A DNA stretch of 64,000 nt, from NCBI GenBank assembly GCA_038502055.1, contig JAXRKN010000038.1:1736001-1800000 (forward strand). The letters run 5' to 3'. The DNA is from Tanytarsus gracilentus (lineage: Eukaryota > Arthropoda > Insecta > Diptera > Chironomidae). A program made the position numbers and the translations under genes. The notes below the pieces were generated by a model, which was given only the letters and a program-made list of their open reading frames with translations, searched no databases and was not told where the DNA came from. Shown here piece after piece: positions 50,001 through 59,352 of this stretch (positions within the stretch are counted from its first letter, which is position 1; every line of letters starts with the position of its first letter).

Positions 50001-51672
50001 CGATTTATAAAAATTTATTCAAATTTTCAGTAAAGAAAGGCTGACACATTAAAGAAATTTTTCGTGTTCAAAAATTTAACCCCTTAAACTTATGCAATAT
50101 TTAAACTTCGTGAATTACAAACAACTTCTCTAAAATTTCTCTCTGCTTAGTTTTTTTCTTCTCGTTAATTGCTGTTGTGTGTTCAATGTTGTCAATCACC
50201 CTAACATTGCTTTCCTCTTACTTACTAACAAATCCCTCTTTCTTTTTCCTATCATAACCATGACCAAAAAAATCGATTCATCTTATGCAGAAGATTTAGC
50301 TAATCAACCAATAAGTTACCGTGGATTATCGTCTTTCTCGACATTCGGCAAAACCACATCATCTTCCCAACCCGCACAACAAGCACTTAATCAAAATCAG
50401 CAACAGCCATCAATCGCTCAGAAGCAATCGCAGTTGTCTGTTGAGCAGCAATCTCACTCGAGACGTCACAGTGAAGGCGATTTTCAGAAGAAACTCCTCG
50501 AGAACCATTCACAAGATTATGAGGACGAGAAGTCTGATGAAATTCGACCGTTGGTATCTCGAGATGTTTCATCAAATTCAACTTCACCAGCACCACAATA
50601 TCGTCGAATTTCCCTTGACTCGGTCGACGAGAGACAAGGCGGTATGATGCGTTGTCGATATCCAAGGTGCGATTCCCTTGCGACACCGCCTGATGCTAAG
50701 AAAAACTTTAAATCGTGTCACAACTGTACTCATCTCTATTGCACACGCGATTGTCGTCGTAATCATTGGGAGCAGGGTCATCGACGTGCTTGCCTCCACT
50801 CTCGAGTTTCCGTTTTATGTCGGCAAGTGATTTCAACATGCAAGGACGATGTGGATACAGTGAGACATTTGAGCTTATTAGCTAGACGCGGTTTTATGTC
50901 GCAGGGACGTGGAGTGGTTCGATTGCTTTTTCGAAGTCCCGAAAATGCCGACATGTTCATAAAGCAGGGCTTTCAATGTTTAGGTGAGGTGAGTTTTGTA
51001 CGTTGGCCTGAACTTATGCCGCAAGAAATGGGACCGGAATTATATAGTGAGCTTTTAAGATTGAGCATTGAGTATAAGCCGGAGAGTAAGATGTTGATTT
51101 ATGTCGCAATTTGTGTCGTTTCCGAGGCACCAAGTTCCAGTACGGCTCCCGTTAAATGGGAACGACAATTGGTGTCACGATGTGCCAAGTTAAAACTTTG
51201 CAAATCAATCTTAAATGACCGGTCACTTTTTATGGCTACCACGGCAATGACACAGGGCGTCACTCGACCCGAAATTAACACAGATGTTTTAATTTTAACT
51301 TTTAATACCGCCGATAAAGTTACACAAAAATCACGCGAAATTATTCTCGCAAATGTTCAGCACACACTACAACAGAGAGGAATTTGCTTACGGAAGAACT
51401 TTCCTGAGGTTTATCAGAGATTAAGTAATTATGTTGAGGGATTATCTGAACGCTTCCTTCCTGTCACAATACATCCACGCGATAGTAATACGGGTAGAGC
51501 ATTTGTGTGCATTATTTTTCCTCAAAATGGCGACGCAGAAAAAATTAAGCTCCCGCCCGGTTCCGATGACTATGAGCGATTGCACACTATTGATGTTGGA
51601 ATTGAAAAATATGAGTTGACACAGAATTCACTGATTAATGATGACATTTTTACGGAGGGGACAAAATTTTAA
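20009..51672 (+). CDS. Large AJM1/ajm-1-like apical junction protein with MYND-like zinc finger (long isoform)
   Basis: Exons: 20009-20288, 20357-20558, 25122-25732, 25906-28427, 28517-28930, 43303-43395, 46504-46844, 46904-47125, 47180-47335, 47397-47560, 49575-49703 and 50291-51672. They total 6516 nt (2171 aa), with every junction GT-AG and in phase. Most of the protein is low-complexity (Ser, Asp, Glu). It has a proline-rich SH3-type motif near residue 700 (PPKPPPRAR), an acidic run in exon 4, a basic patch near 1064 (FRGKKNKKSIK), and ordered-looking motifs such as IPDWYKQY and CWLESSFVG. Residues about 1833-1879 form a MYND-like finger (CRYPRC, CHNC, YCTRDC, H-x3-C). A conserved alpha/beta-looking domain follows to the end. 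This layout fits the apical junction component 1 group (human AJM1, worm ajm-1), which acts at epithelial cell junctions. I recognise it at family level only; the finger is firmer than the name. The ORF piece at 50179-50290 is intron. Confidence 0.7.
20559..25121 (+). other. Intron 2 of AJM1-like gene (4.6 kb)
   Basis: No coding exon recognised. A GC-richer, CTCT-rich patch at about 23020-23350 and another at about 24760-24990 look promoter- or enhancer-like, but neither has an Inr with a DPE at correct spacing. ORFs of up to 111 codons here have no domain. Confidence 0.4.
29774..29872 (+). repeat. Left subterminal array, 10-bp unit TGACGTACAC
   Basis: About ten tandem units, alternating TGACGTACAC and CCACGTACAC with single-base variants. 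The core is TGACGT or CACGT followed by ACAC. Such arrays are usual hAT transposase-binding regions; TGACGT is also a CRE-like core. Confidence 0.8.
30206..30491. mobile_element. 286-bp element nested in the hAT-like element
   Basis: The termini GGGCGGTCA and TGACCGCCC are inverted. They are flanked by an 11-bp direct repeat AATAATTCATA (30195-30205 and 30492-30502). Internally there are several copies of GTCCCGGATT. There is no coding capacity. A 9-11 bp duplication would suit a Mutator-type MITE, but the class is uncertain. Confidence 0.6.
31267..31318 (+). repeat. Right subterminal array of the hAT-like element
   Basis: About five diverged units of the same 10-bp repeat (CCACGTACAC, TCGCGTACAC, CGACGTACAT and similar), next to the right terminus. 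This array is shorter and more decayed than the left one. Confidence 0.7.
40185..40971. mobile_element. 787-bp TIR element (MITE-like)
   Basis: The left end CACATTGGGGTGAAAGTACT is matched in inverted orientation by the right end, which reads CACATTGGGGTGAAAATATT on the minus strand. The similarity runs on through TTAAAA, giving a TIR of roughly 25 bp. No transposase frame lies inside, and no target duplication is clear. It is MITE-like by structure; the superfamily is not assigned. Confidence 0.65.
43396..44485 (+). other. Start of intron 6 of AJM1-like gene
   Basis: After the exon 6 donor (AAG|GTATGC) the frame stays open to a stop at 43516-43518, so retention would add 40 residues. The rest, to the presumed internal promoter near 44486, is AT-rich and shows no exon. 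Confidence 0.4.
44486..44764 (+). promoter_or_regulatory. Probable internal promoter and 5' UTR of the short AJM1-like isoform
   Basis: A/G-rich leader-like sequence (GAGAGAAG, AAGAGAAGAAAAAGAG) precedes the ATG at 44765. An in-frame stop at 44759-44761 shows that the downstream frame starts here rather than being entered by splicing from exon 6. Initiator candidates are TTTAGTCTG (A at 44486) and ATCAGTTTTG (A at 44729); neither has a DPE at +28. Transcription start is inferred. Confidence 0.4.
44765..46222 (+). CDS. Alternative first coding exon of AJM1-like gene (486 codons)
   Basis: A long open exon, ATG at 44765, ending at donor GAG|GTAACA in phase 0. That fits the phase-0 exon at 46504, giving 1458+341+222+156+164+129+1382 = 3852 nt (1283 aa) with the shared zinc-finger C-terminus. 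Exon 6 of the long isoform also ends in phase 0, so the two N-termini look mutually exclusive. The N-terminus is acidic, followed by a Lys/Asp/Glu-rich middle. The last ~150 residues look folded (ELYSKLLARIIKEGKLL; GMSLLLTLNGLLIDNAF; LALNIHP). I do not recognise a domain. If not spliced, the frame runs on to a TGA ending at 46360, but that tail looks like intron. A separate nested gene is a less likely alternative. Confidence 0.65.
47561..47580 (+). other. Read-through end after exon 10: ESSVI* (PDZ-ligand-like)
   Basis: Exon 10 ends at G|GTGAGT (47560|47561). If this donor is not used, the frame continues for only a few codons and stops at 47578-47580, giving a C-terminus ...GGGESSVI. S at -2 and I at 0 is a class I PDZ ligand. 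The downstream intron is 2 kb, so an alternative terminal exon is possible. Confidence 0.4.
47581..49574 (+). other. Intron 10 of AJM1-like gene
   Basis: AT-rich, with no open frame of note and no repeat seen. It starts with a short CA-rich run (47614-47628). The acceptor at 49574 (ATTTATAG) leads into a 129-nt exon. Confidence 0.5.
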
Positions 51673-53416
51673 GAAATGTTTGAGCTAAAAATCGTTAACA
51701 TAAAATTTGAATAGCAAAGACATCAAAATTTTATTTAACGGTTTTTGAAGAAAAGAACTCACTTGATGATCCCATCGGTTGTACATATAAGGAAGCTTGT
51801 TATAGTTCGCGCATGATTTGTTTTTGATGTTGACAATATTCATAATGCTAATACATATATTGCAAAAGTATATTCTTGAGAATGATCAGAGAATTCATAT
51901 TTAAGTGTTTACAAGAAAATAATCGTAGTCAGGTCCTCTCTTTAGCTACTGAAATCTTCAAGTATAAAATTAATAGAAACTAACCTAAGAAGTATTGAAT
52001 GACGAATAAACACCAACTGCCAAAATGTTAAATTTAAATTAACTTTCCATTAATTTACCGAGCAATATTGAATTTTTTTAATACGATTAAAAATATTTGC
52101 TTAAGAAAAAATTAAAGCATCTGTGCCAAATTTTAGGGCTCTGTGTCATTAAAAACGCTTTAAGTACTCTTCCAAGAATTAAGTCATAAACTCAACTCTA
52201 TTTACACATAAAATCTTTATCATATCTTTAGTACATTCCACTATAAATTTCTTTATGACAGCATCATATCAAAAAATTATTTACCGTTAAAAACTTTTTG
52301 GAATTTATTTACCGCAAATTGCTTTTATACATAAAACATCTTCTCTCCCTTAATAAACTCATCCCACGATCCCGACATTTCCTTAATTGTAGATAGATAA
52401 AAATTAAATGATTTAAAAAAGTTAACTTCTGAGAAAGATTGGAAATGCAACCCAAAATGTCCTTATTTTACTTTGGCTGGTAAAAAAAATGATAAGCAAA
52501 AAGACAAAATTTAATATTTTAATTAATGAAATTATATTGTTGTTGATATTTGTAGCTTCGTTAAAAAAACTATTTTTGCAAAGCATTGAAAAAATCTTGT
52601 TTCAAAATTATGTTTGCATCCCAGATGAGCAATGGTTTTTAGTAATTTTAAGGATAAAGTATGAATGCAAAAATTATCCCTTGTATCCTAGACTTAATAA
52701 TCATATTTTTCTACATGATATTTGCCAAGAATATGAGAAAAATGCAATGGAACGAAAAAGAGTAAATTTTTTATGATTTCATAAATTATTTTGGGTGTCA
52801 AAATTTAATCACACTACATAAGAGCTTTTAAAAAAATATTCGAAATGGAGTTCAATTTCAATCATTAAAATCATTATAAAAATAGCTTAAAAACTTTTTA
52901 ATTTATTTTCTAACAAAAATTTGTTTTTAAAGCCTGGAAGAGACAGAAATGTGTCAAAAAATCACAAACTTTTCTTTCCAAGTTTTTTCTTATTATTTAA
53001 TTTTAAAAAATAAATGTTTTGAATGCATCATGAAAAGCTTAATGAAGGAAAAATATTTTTCTAAAAAGGAAAAATTCGTATTTTGACAAAAAAAATATTA
53101 CAAATGAAAAATGTTTAATCATTTAACATTTTCTCTATATGAAATATAAAATTCAACATGATTAACAAAATACAATAAGAATAAAATATTGAAACCTATT
53201 TTGCCTCCACTCTATCGCTCTCGCCCTCAGACGCATTTTCTAAAATAACTAAAAATTTCTCCCCTCATTAAAATCAAAACTTTGATGAATGCAGCATAAT
53301 TTAAGAAATCACTTGTTCTTTCTATTTCTGACACACTGAAAATCTTCTTTACTAAAAAATTTTGTTGAATAATTGATAAATAAAAAATGATGGTAACATT
53401 AAAAAATTTAAAGTGT
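51673..53416. other. AJM1-like 3' UTR and convergent spacer
   Basis: The AJM1-like stop (51672) and the B4GAT1-like stop (53417) face each other. A 95-codon AT-rich frame at 52489-52776 has no domain. No RNA gene or repeat was seen. Confidence 0.5.
52005..52010 (+). terminator. Candidate poly(A) signal of AJM1-like gene
   Basis: AATAAA 333 bp after the stop codon, the first canonical hexamer that I noted downstream. Confidence 0.45.
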
Positions 53417-54797
53417 TTAATTAATTTTGCAGTCTTTGTTGTTTCCATATTTCTTTCTAATTTCAGGTAAAATCTCTTTTGAAATAAATTTCTTGACAGT
53501 ATTTTCAAGAAATGGTCGTCGAGCCTCTTGCACTTTTTTAACGCCAGGTCGATGAACGAGAAAAGCATTCGATAAAATATTAAAGTTGTAATCGAGAAGA
53601 CACATGATGTAGGCTTGAGTCATCTTATCACTTTTTCCCTCCCAGTAAAGTCGTTCATCATACAAAGGTTCATTTTTACTTCCAACATAGAGAGGCTCCC
53701 AGTGGTAAAAGGCACCGGTTCGTTTATTGCTCGAAGCTACTTTCATGTCATTTTCGTTTTCTTCAAGCCACTCCTTTGAGTTTGGAATTTCATGACATGT
53801 CGGACAGATGTTGTAGTGAAACCAAAATGCCTTTTTAGCATCATACAGAGTTTTTAGCTCACTTTTATTTTGTGGAGCTTCTTCATTCGCTTCAACTTCA
53901 AAAATTGGAAACACAAAAACGCTAAAATGAAAGAAATTAAATATTTTGAATTAAAATGTGAATTTTATCTTACTTTCTGTTTAAATTTATCTTCCTTGAA
54001 AATTTAACAATTAATTTGAAGAAGCTCTCGACAAATTTTATGCTTGGATAAAGCTCAATGTCACTGACTAACAGCAAATGTGTCATTGAAGAATTTCGCG
54101 CTAAATTTCTTGCTACATTAACTGGATATTTTAGATTGTTTTCAGCTTTGAATGTTTTTTCCGAAGAATTTTGCAAATAATTCTCTGAACAGTTCAACAC
54201 TTTTTCAGAATCTTCAAAACTTTCAGGATTATTTTTGTGGTAAAATTCTTTTTCGAAAAAAATATGAAATGTCACAAAATCTTTCACCAATTCTTTTTCT
54301 TCGATGCAATTTCTGAGGAAAAAAATTACTTTTAGAGTTGAATCAAAATCACTTCCTGGTGCATAAACTGCAACACTTATTGGCGCTTCCCATCTTTCAA
54401 TTAATGGAATGATGTTATCGAGGTATGTGAAGTCACTATGAGTTACGTATGTGATTGATTGATGACAATTAAAGTACAAACGAGATCGGATAAAATTTTG
54501 AAGAATAAAATAATTTCCATGGTTTTTTATTTCAGTCTTAAATTCTGTGTCGTTGCATTTTAATAAAGATCTAAAAAACATTGTGTTAATTTTTATTAAA
54601 AATAAATAAATAAAAATTTACTTCAATAAATCCTCGGTCGATAAAGCAGATTGTGAAAAATTTTGTTCCTCATCATAAAAATCAATTAACAGATTTTGAT
54701 TATTTCCACATTCATAATCAATGTTAACTAAATAAACCACAAATAGGAAGGAAAATAGTGCAAATATCTTGCATTTCTGATTAATTCCGTTTTTCAT
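53417..54797 (-). CDS. B4GAT1-like beta-1,4-glucuronyltransferase (GT49)
   Basis: Three exons on the minus strand: 54797-54622, 54570-53974 and 53921-53417 (1278 nt, 425 aa), all in phase. The ATG is at 54797; the open frame upstream has only GTG codons. The product is a type II Golgi membrane protein: short basic N-tail, one membrane segment (CKIFALFSFLFVVYLVNI), then the catalytic domain. YPVNVARNLAR (207-217) and the DxD-like SDIELYP (DIE at 229-231) are typical of family GT49. Later there is a Cys/His-rich segment (NICPTCHEIP) and YWEGKSDKMTQAY. B4GAT1 adds glucuronate in the O-mannose glycan primer extended by LARGE on dystroglycan, or related glycans. Insects often have several divergent GT49 paralogs, so the exact substrate is open. 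It is divergent to the secreted gene at 55186. Confidence 0.85.
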
Positions 54798-55185
54798 TTC
54801 ACATTTTCTTATCAATTTCACGTTTTTAATCACAAAATAATTCACGACTCAAACGAGACGCGATCGCTTCAAAGTTTCTATTCAAACTAACTTAGCGAAT
54901 TTTTCAAAGCTTACTTCAATGTATTTTTTTTCACTCGATAAAGTCACGACTTCTTATCAGTAATAAATTTAGATATTGATGAGTGTTAAAAAAGCCGTGA
55001 ATGTTTGCAGGTATTAAAAATCTCATAAATCATTTTGACTTTTAAAAAACTTTTTTCTCTTCGAGCTTTTTTGTTTGTTAAAAATTTAAACAAGAATTTA
55101 AAAAAATTGTAAATTTTAAATTTTTGTCAACATTTTTATTAAATCCAAAAAATAAAAAAACTGAACATAAATTTTAGTCGTTAAC
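54798..55185. other. Divergent intergenic region (388 bp)
   Basis: It lies between two head-to-head genes and must hold both 5' ends. For the minus gene, 54850-54900 contains a GC-richer patch (ACGAGACGCGATCGC). For the plus gene, TTTTAGTCG near 55177 is a weak initiator. There is no clear TATA box or DPE. Confidence 0.45.
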
Positions 55186-56100
55186 ATGAAATTCATTGTG
55201 TTGGTTTTATTTTCACTTTCAGCTGCTGAAACTGAAGAGCCAATTTCTGATTTAAACGTTTTATGGGATAAAAATCTCTTGGAACTTCGGTGGAGAATTT
55301 TCAAATCCGAAGGACAAGCAATGGAGAAAATTGATTCAATTTTTTATAATGTCTACAGTCAAATTTATGATCGCTATATTTTGCCTTTCAACAAGATGAG
55401 AATCGAGTGGATTCATGAGTGCAAGAGTTTTTCACTTGACGAAATAAAGGAGCCTGTTACCTACAATACCATGAGGAGACTTTTAAACTTTTGCGATTCA
55501 GTTGAATATTTTTTGCAACGTGTACCGAAATATGCGCAAAAATATCTCTATGAAATTTATAACGGTGGAATTTTGACTGAAAATCTGATGGAAATCAACT
55601 CGAAATATTTTTATTCCAACGCAATTGAAAGATTTGAATTTTTGCTGCCAATGTACAACTACAATTCGTCATGTGTCGTCACTCGTTTTCCAAGATTGTT
55701 AAAAATTTACGAAAATTATGCTGAAAATGTTGAAAAAATTCACAAACAATACAAAAATCTCATGCCGACATCAGAAAAAGTTTACAAATCAAAACTTCAC
55801 AAAATCGTGAGGCTCGTGAGAAAAGCTCAATTGAACTTTGCAGCATGTAAAGATGTATTTAACAAAACAAACTGCTTTGAACCGGTTTTAGACATTAAAT
55901 GCATATCATTAAAGCCATGCAGTGTCCAGTATCACCTGTTGCGATCAATTACAGAATTTTATCAATCATTTAGCAGCAATAAAATGACTCACAGTATCTT
56001 ACTTCAGGCAAGGTATGATAAAGTTTTGAATTTGAGCTCAAATTTTAGTGACATTTTAATCGATTGGGAAAACGAGGTTGAAAAATGTTTGGTGGTTTAG
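55186..56100 (+). CDS. Secreted cysteine-containing protein, paralog 1 (unknown function)
   Basis: A single exon of 304 aa starting MKFIVLVLFSLSAAETEE, a signal peptide of about 14-15 residues. The rest is mostly helical-looking and hydrophilic, with no membrane segment. A middle motif NSSCVV is followed by a C-terminal array C-x8-C-x8-C-x5-C and a Cys close to the end (EKCLVV). The next gene has the same layout, so the two are tandem paralogs. The N-S-x-C then Cys-spaced C-terminus loosely recalls the fly DUF725/TsetseEP type, but I cannot confirm membership. Secreted, possibly gut or gland product; function unknown. Confidence 0.75.
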   Translation: MKFIVLVLFSLSAAETEEPISDLNVLWDKNLLELRWRIFKSEGQAMEKIDSIFYNVYSQIYDRYILPFNKMRIEWIHECKSFSLDEIKEPVTYNTMRRLLNFCDSVEYFLQRVPKYAQKYLYEIYNGGILTENLMEINSKYFYSNAIERFEFLLPMYNYNSSCVVTRFPRLLKIYENYAENVEKIHKQYKNLMPTSEKVYKSKLHKIVRLVRKAQLNFAACKDVFNKTNCFEPVLDIKCISLKPCSVQYHLLRSITEFYQSFSSNKMTHSILLQARYDKVLNLSSNFSDILIDWENEVEKCLVV

Positions 56101-56133
56101 TAAAAAAAGATTTAAACATGTGTCGGAAAATTA

Positions 56134-56139
56134 AATAAA
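56134..56139 (+). terminator. Poly(A) signal of secreted paralog 1
   Basis: AATAAA 34 bp after the stop. The next gene's ATG is only 101 bp from that stop, so the signal and the next promoter share this gap (TCAGTT initiator candidate with A at 56192). Confidence 0.55.
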
Positions 56140-56200
56140 AATGTAAAAATTAAATTTGAGTCATTGATAGTTTTTTTGTCATTTTATCATCAGTTCCACA

Positions 56201-57151
56201 ATGAAGTGTACGATTTTTACCTTTTTATTACTTTTATCGCTCACTTTTGCAAGAAATCACATCATAATTGATAAAAACTTGCAAAACTTCCGACTAGAAT
56301 ATCGCGAGTTCAAGTGGATTACGAAAATTCTTAGTGACAAATCTTTTTTCGAAGTTTACAATGCAGTCGGAGTTGAGTTGAAAAAAATTGAAAATTCCAT
56401 GAAAAATGCTTCAATTTATTGGGAAAAATGGAGTTCTGAATTTTTGATAAATTCATTAAAATTTAACGCCCAAGAAAGATTTAAAATTGTTGGAGAAAAT
56501 GTGAAATTTTTAATGCAAACTTCATCAAATATTCGGCAAAAAGGACTCAATGAACTTTTTTCCGGTGACTTGACATCTCCTTCACCTCCAATGGAATATC
56601 TCGATGAACTTTTTGATGAAATTGAAGTTCAAGTCGAAGATGTTTGGGAACTTTATGCAAATAACTCCAATTGTGTTGCACCAATGTTTAAAGAATTTCT
56701 GCCACTTTTTGATGAAATTGTTGAAAAAATTATCAAAATTGGAAAAGTCACGAAAAAAAATGTTTTAAGGAAATATTTTAAGAAGAGTGAACTGATGGCA
56801 GTTGATGCAAATAAAAATGTCGAAATTTTTTTCCATAAAATGAACCATTGTACCACTGCCAAGGATATCGACACATGTGTCATTAAAGTGGTAATTTTAT
56901 AATTCCATAAAAAAAATTGACAAATCACAATTAACTTTTTTTAGATCAAAAAAGAGACTGAATGTCATGCTTTTTGCGGTAAACTTTATTCAACAATCAG
57001 ATCAGCAATTTGGTCAACGGCTTTATCAGTGCAAAAAATTTTGAGTGACTACAAATCGAGTCTTGAGTCTCTTGGTGACGCTGAAAAATATGCAAAAGAA
57101 AAAATCGCACAATGGATTAAAAAGATTAAAAATATATGTGATAAAAATTAA
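56201..57151 (+). CDS. Secreted cysteine-containing protein, paralog 2 (unknown function)
   Basis: Two exons, 56201-56890 and 56945-57151, with a 54-bp phase-0 intron (GTG|GTAATT ... TTTTAG|ATC). The product is 298 aa with signal peptide MKCTIFTFLLLLSLTFA. It shares with paralog 1 the NSNCVA motif, a following PLFDEIVEKI-like helix, and the C-terminal pattern C-x8-C-x10-C-x3-C with a last Cys near the end (NICDKN). The intron falls between the second and third Cys of that array; paralog 1 has none there. Without the second exon the conserved cysteines would be lost, which supports the splice. Function unknown. Confidence 0.8.
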
Positions 57152-57190
57152 TTAAAAATATTTTTTATTCATTAAAAATATTTTTTATTC
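57151..57190. repeat. Exact 20-bp tandem duplication between convergent genes (two-way poly(A) module)
   Basis: A 20-bp unit occurs twice without change (57151-57170 and 57171-57190). Each copy reads ATTAAA on the plus strand and AATAAA on the minus strand. It overlaps the last base of the plus-strand stop, and the minus-strand gene stops at 57206. So each unit offers a 3'-end signal to both convergent genes. Confidence 0.6.
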
Positions 57191-57205
57191 ATAAAAAATC
57201 TAAAT

Positions 57206-58387
57206 TCACAAAAACAAATCGACAATTTCTTTGACGGTGTCGCTCAGCAACTGATCAAATCGCCTATCACGCTCCATGAATGTTGAAACCACCCGATAAC
57301 GATCGCCATCGGTAAAATCATGAAAATCTTGTTCTTCGAAATCATTAAAAAGCTCTTTTGGTGGCTTCGTTAGCATCTGAATTATTGCTTTGTAGACAAA
57401 CGCAAACTTTTTATGATATTCACAACTTTTAATTAAGTTTTCCTTGCTCATAATCGAATTGATGTCAATTTTAAATTTCTTCAATTTTTTACTCATGCTC
57501 GAGTAATAAAAGTCAATAAAGTGTTCCATCATCTCCTCATGTCGACTCGTGTTGCAGAAAATCGTCATCGCTATGTCGACACTCAGTGGCAAATATCGAG
57601 CGGTTTGAAAATCAATTAGCACACAGTGAATTGGAGTATTGGCGAACATCAAATTATTTTTCCACATATCTCGATGGCACAAAACATGCGGAATACCGAA
57701 AGGTGAACTTTCCATAATTTTTATCGTGCTGTGAAGGTGATCGAAAAAAATTTCGGACTCACTTGAATCGATAAAAAATTTCTTTAAAGCTATTTTTCTA
57801 ATTGTATCAAGACCCGCATTATACCACGGAATGTCCATCACAGATGTCTCAAATAAAATGTCATCGAATTTTTCACCGATTAATATTTGATTTTTTCGCT
57901 CGTAAATTATGCTGCAGGCATGAAAATTCGCGAGTGTCTTTAAAACGGCTTCAATTTGTTTTTGACTCAATTCAGGAACTTTTTCATCCGGAACTTTAAA
58001 GTTTTTGAGCGTCAAGTCATCAAACACTAGCAAGTCATCGCGTAGGAGAAAAGTTTTTGGACACCAAAAATCATGATCGTTGTCGATCTTGGAAAATTCG
58101 GAGAAAATTTCCTCATAAATTTTCACTTCTTTGAGGAAAATTCCACTGCTAATTAGCATGCTCCTTCGACTCCTTAAATCCTTGATTGGCAAACTCTTTG
58201 CAAAGAATTCAAACTCAGACGAAACGTCGCCAAGGCACGCGGTTATTTTTAATCGATAGTACTCTCCGAGATAGCCAAGAAAATCACCGAAATTCTCGCT
58301 CGTGATTTTCTCAATTTTCACGCTTTTCTCTCTTCGTGTTGCCCGTTTCACAATTTTTTCACATTCGCTCTCACTTAATTGCAGCAT
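57206..58387 (-). CDS. Ecdysteroid kinase-like (CHK/EcKinase) protein
   Basis: A single exon of 393 aa. It shows the EcKinase/DUF1679 aminoglycoside phosphotransferase-like fold: FFAKSLP with the likely ATP-binding Lys near 64, a hinge segment VFDDLTLKNF (121-130), the catalytic loop HRDMWKNNLMF (238-248), and metal-binding DFQ in LIDFQTARY (258-265). The length is normal for this family, which is expanded in insects. The best-studied member phosphorylates ecdysteroids; many others may act in detoxification by phosphorylation. It is cytosolic (no signal peptide). The substrate of this copy cannot be told. All key residues are present, so it should be active. Confidence 0.9.
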   Translation of the reverse strand: MLQLSESECEKIVKRATRREKSVKIEKITSENFGDFLGYLGEYYRLKITACLGDVSSEFEFFAKSLPIKDLRSRRSMLISSGIFLKEVKIYEEIFSEFSKIDNDHDFWCPKTFLLRDDLLVFDDLTLKNFKVPDEKVPELSQKQIEAVLKTLANFHACSIIYERKNQILIGEKFDDILFETSVMDIPWYNAGLDTIRKIALKKFFIDSSESEIFFDHLHSTIKIMESSPFGIPHVLCHRDMWKNNLMFANTPIHCVLIDFQTARYLPLSVDIAMTIFCNTSRHEEMMEHFIDFYYSSMSKKLKKFKIDINSIMSKENLIKSCEYHKKFAFVYKAIIQMLTKPPKELFNDFEEQDFHDFTDGDRYRVVSTFMERDRRFDQLLSDTVKEIVDLFL

Positions 58388-59264
58388 TTTTGCTTAAAAA
58401 TTCTGATTTGTTTCGTAAGACTCTCAATTAATACTGCGATAATTGTGAGGCAACATTTCAAAGGATTGCTATCAAAACAATTGTGACACTATCTCATGTT
58501 TACATTGCACTCAAAGTAAAGAATAATATTACAATCCAGGAATGTTCCGCACTCATATAAATTACGATTCGAATTAAAAATTATTTTCAAGGATAAAAGA
58601 AAGAAAAGTAAAAATAATCAATATAAATAAAGTCGAGCTGAGTCGTACGTCTGCTTTTGTGAATGAAAAAATGCGGACTAATATTTTTAGCATGCAAACA
58701 GTTTTTTCTTCTCTCTCACTCTTCGCTCATTGAGTGCGAAATTCTGACGAGTCGATATCTGAAATAAAATAAAAAAGAAAAACAAAATAATCTTTTTTAT
58801 GAAACTTCGAACAAAGAGCGATAGCGCAATTGTATAGAAAAAAAAAGAAATTATAAAAAATATTTTTCGATTCTAACCTTCATTTCAACGAAAAAATAAG
58901 ACCATAATATTTTTGTTGATAAGTTCATGCCCAAGAAACCTAATTTGATTATTAAGTAATAAAAGAGAGTTTAATTTTATTCTTAATTTTTATTACTAAA
59001 AAAATTCACAATTGACTTGTGGCAAGATAGATTCGAGTATTTTTTTCTAGTCCTATATAAAATTTCTAAGGCACATTTTTTGTTCGTTTAAAATCTTTTT
59101 ATACATTTTTTAAAAATCTAACAAATAACATGAATTTAATTGGCAGACGGACACTAATTCCTTAAAAAAGTATAAATTTAATTGTTGACGAATTTTAAGC
59201 ATATATTTTCTGAGTTATCTAAACATAAAAACCGTTAAAAAAATTTAAATAGTAGAGACACCTA
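58388..59264. other. Spacer between EcKinase-like and Chsy genes
   Basis: AT-rich. It includes the EcKinase-like promoter side (a CGATAA-type GATA site near 58440) and the distal 3' flank of Chsy. An inverted repeat AAAACCGTTA / TAACGGTTTT (about 59228-59296) can form a hairpin at the Chsy 3' end. No gene seen. Confidence 0.45.
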
Positions 59265-59270
59265 TTTATT
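59265..59270 (-). terminator. Poly(A) signal of Chsy
   Basis: AATAAA on the minus strand, 83 bp downstream of the Chsy stop and inside the predicted hairpin loop. Confidence 0.5.
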
Positions 59271-59352
59271 TAAAATTTAATCTAACGGTTTTTAGTATGT
59301 TCTTAAGAAAACATTCTCATTTGGACCCAATAAATACTTTAAATTTTTCCCA

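Noticed and set aside
50179..50290. ORF piece MFNVVNHPNIAF as the start of a separate MYND gene
   Set aside because: It is pyrimidine-rich intron sequence. The acceptor at 50290 matches the phase of exon 11, and the total length is a multiple of three.
52489..52776. 95-codon ORF after the AJM1-like gene
   Set aside because: AT-rich with no domain, signal peptide or splice context, and it lies between convergent genes. Probably chance.
53227..53568. 113-codon minus-strand ORF overlapping the B4GAT1-like 3' end
   Set aside because: Out-of-frame shadow of the last exon running into the 3' flank.
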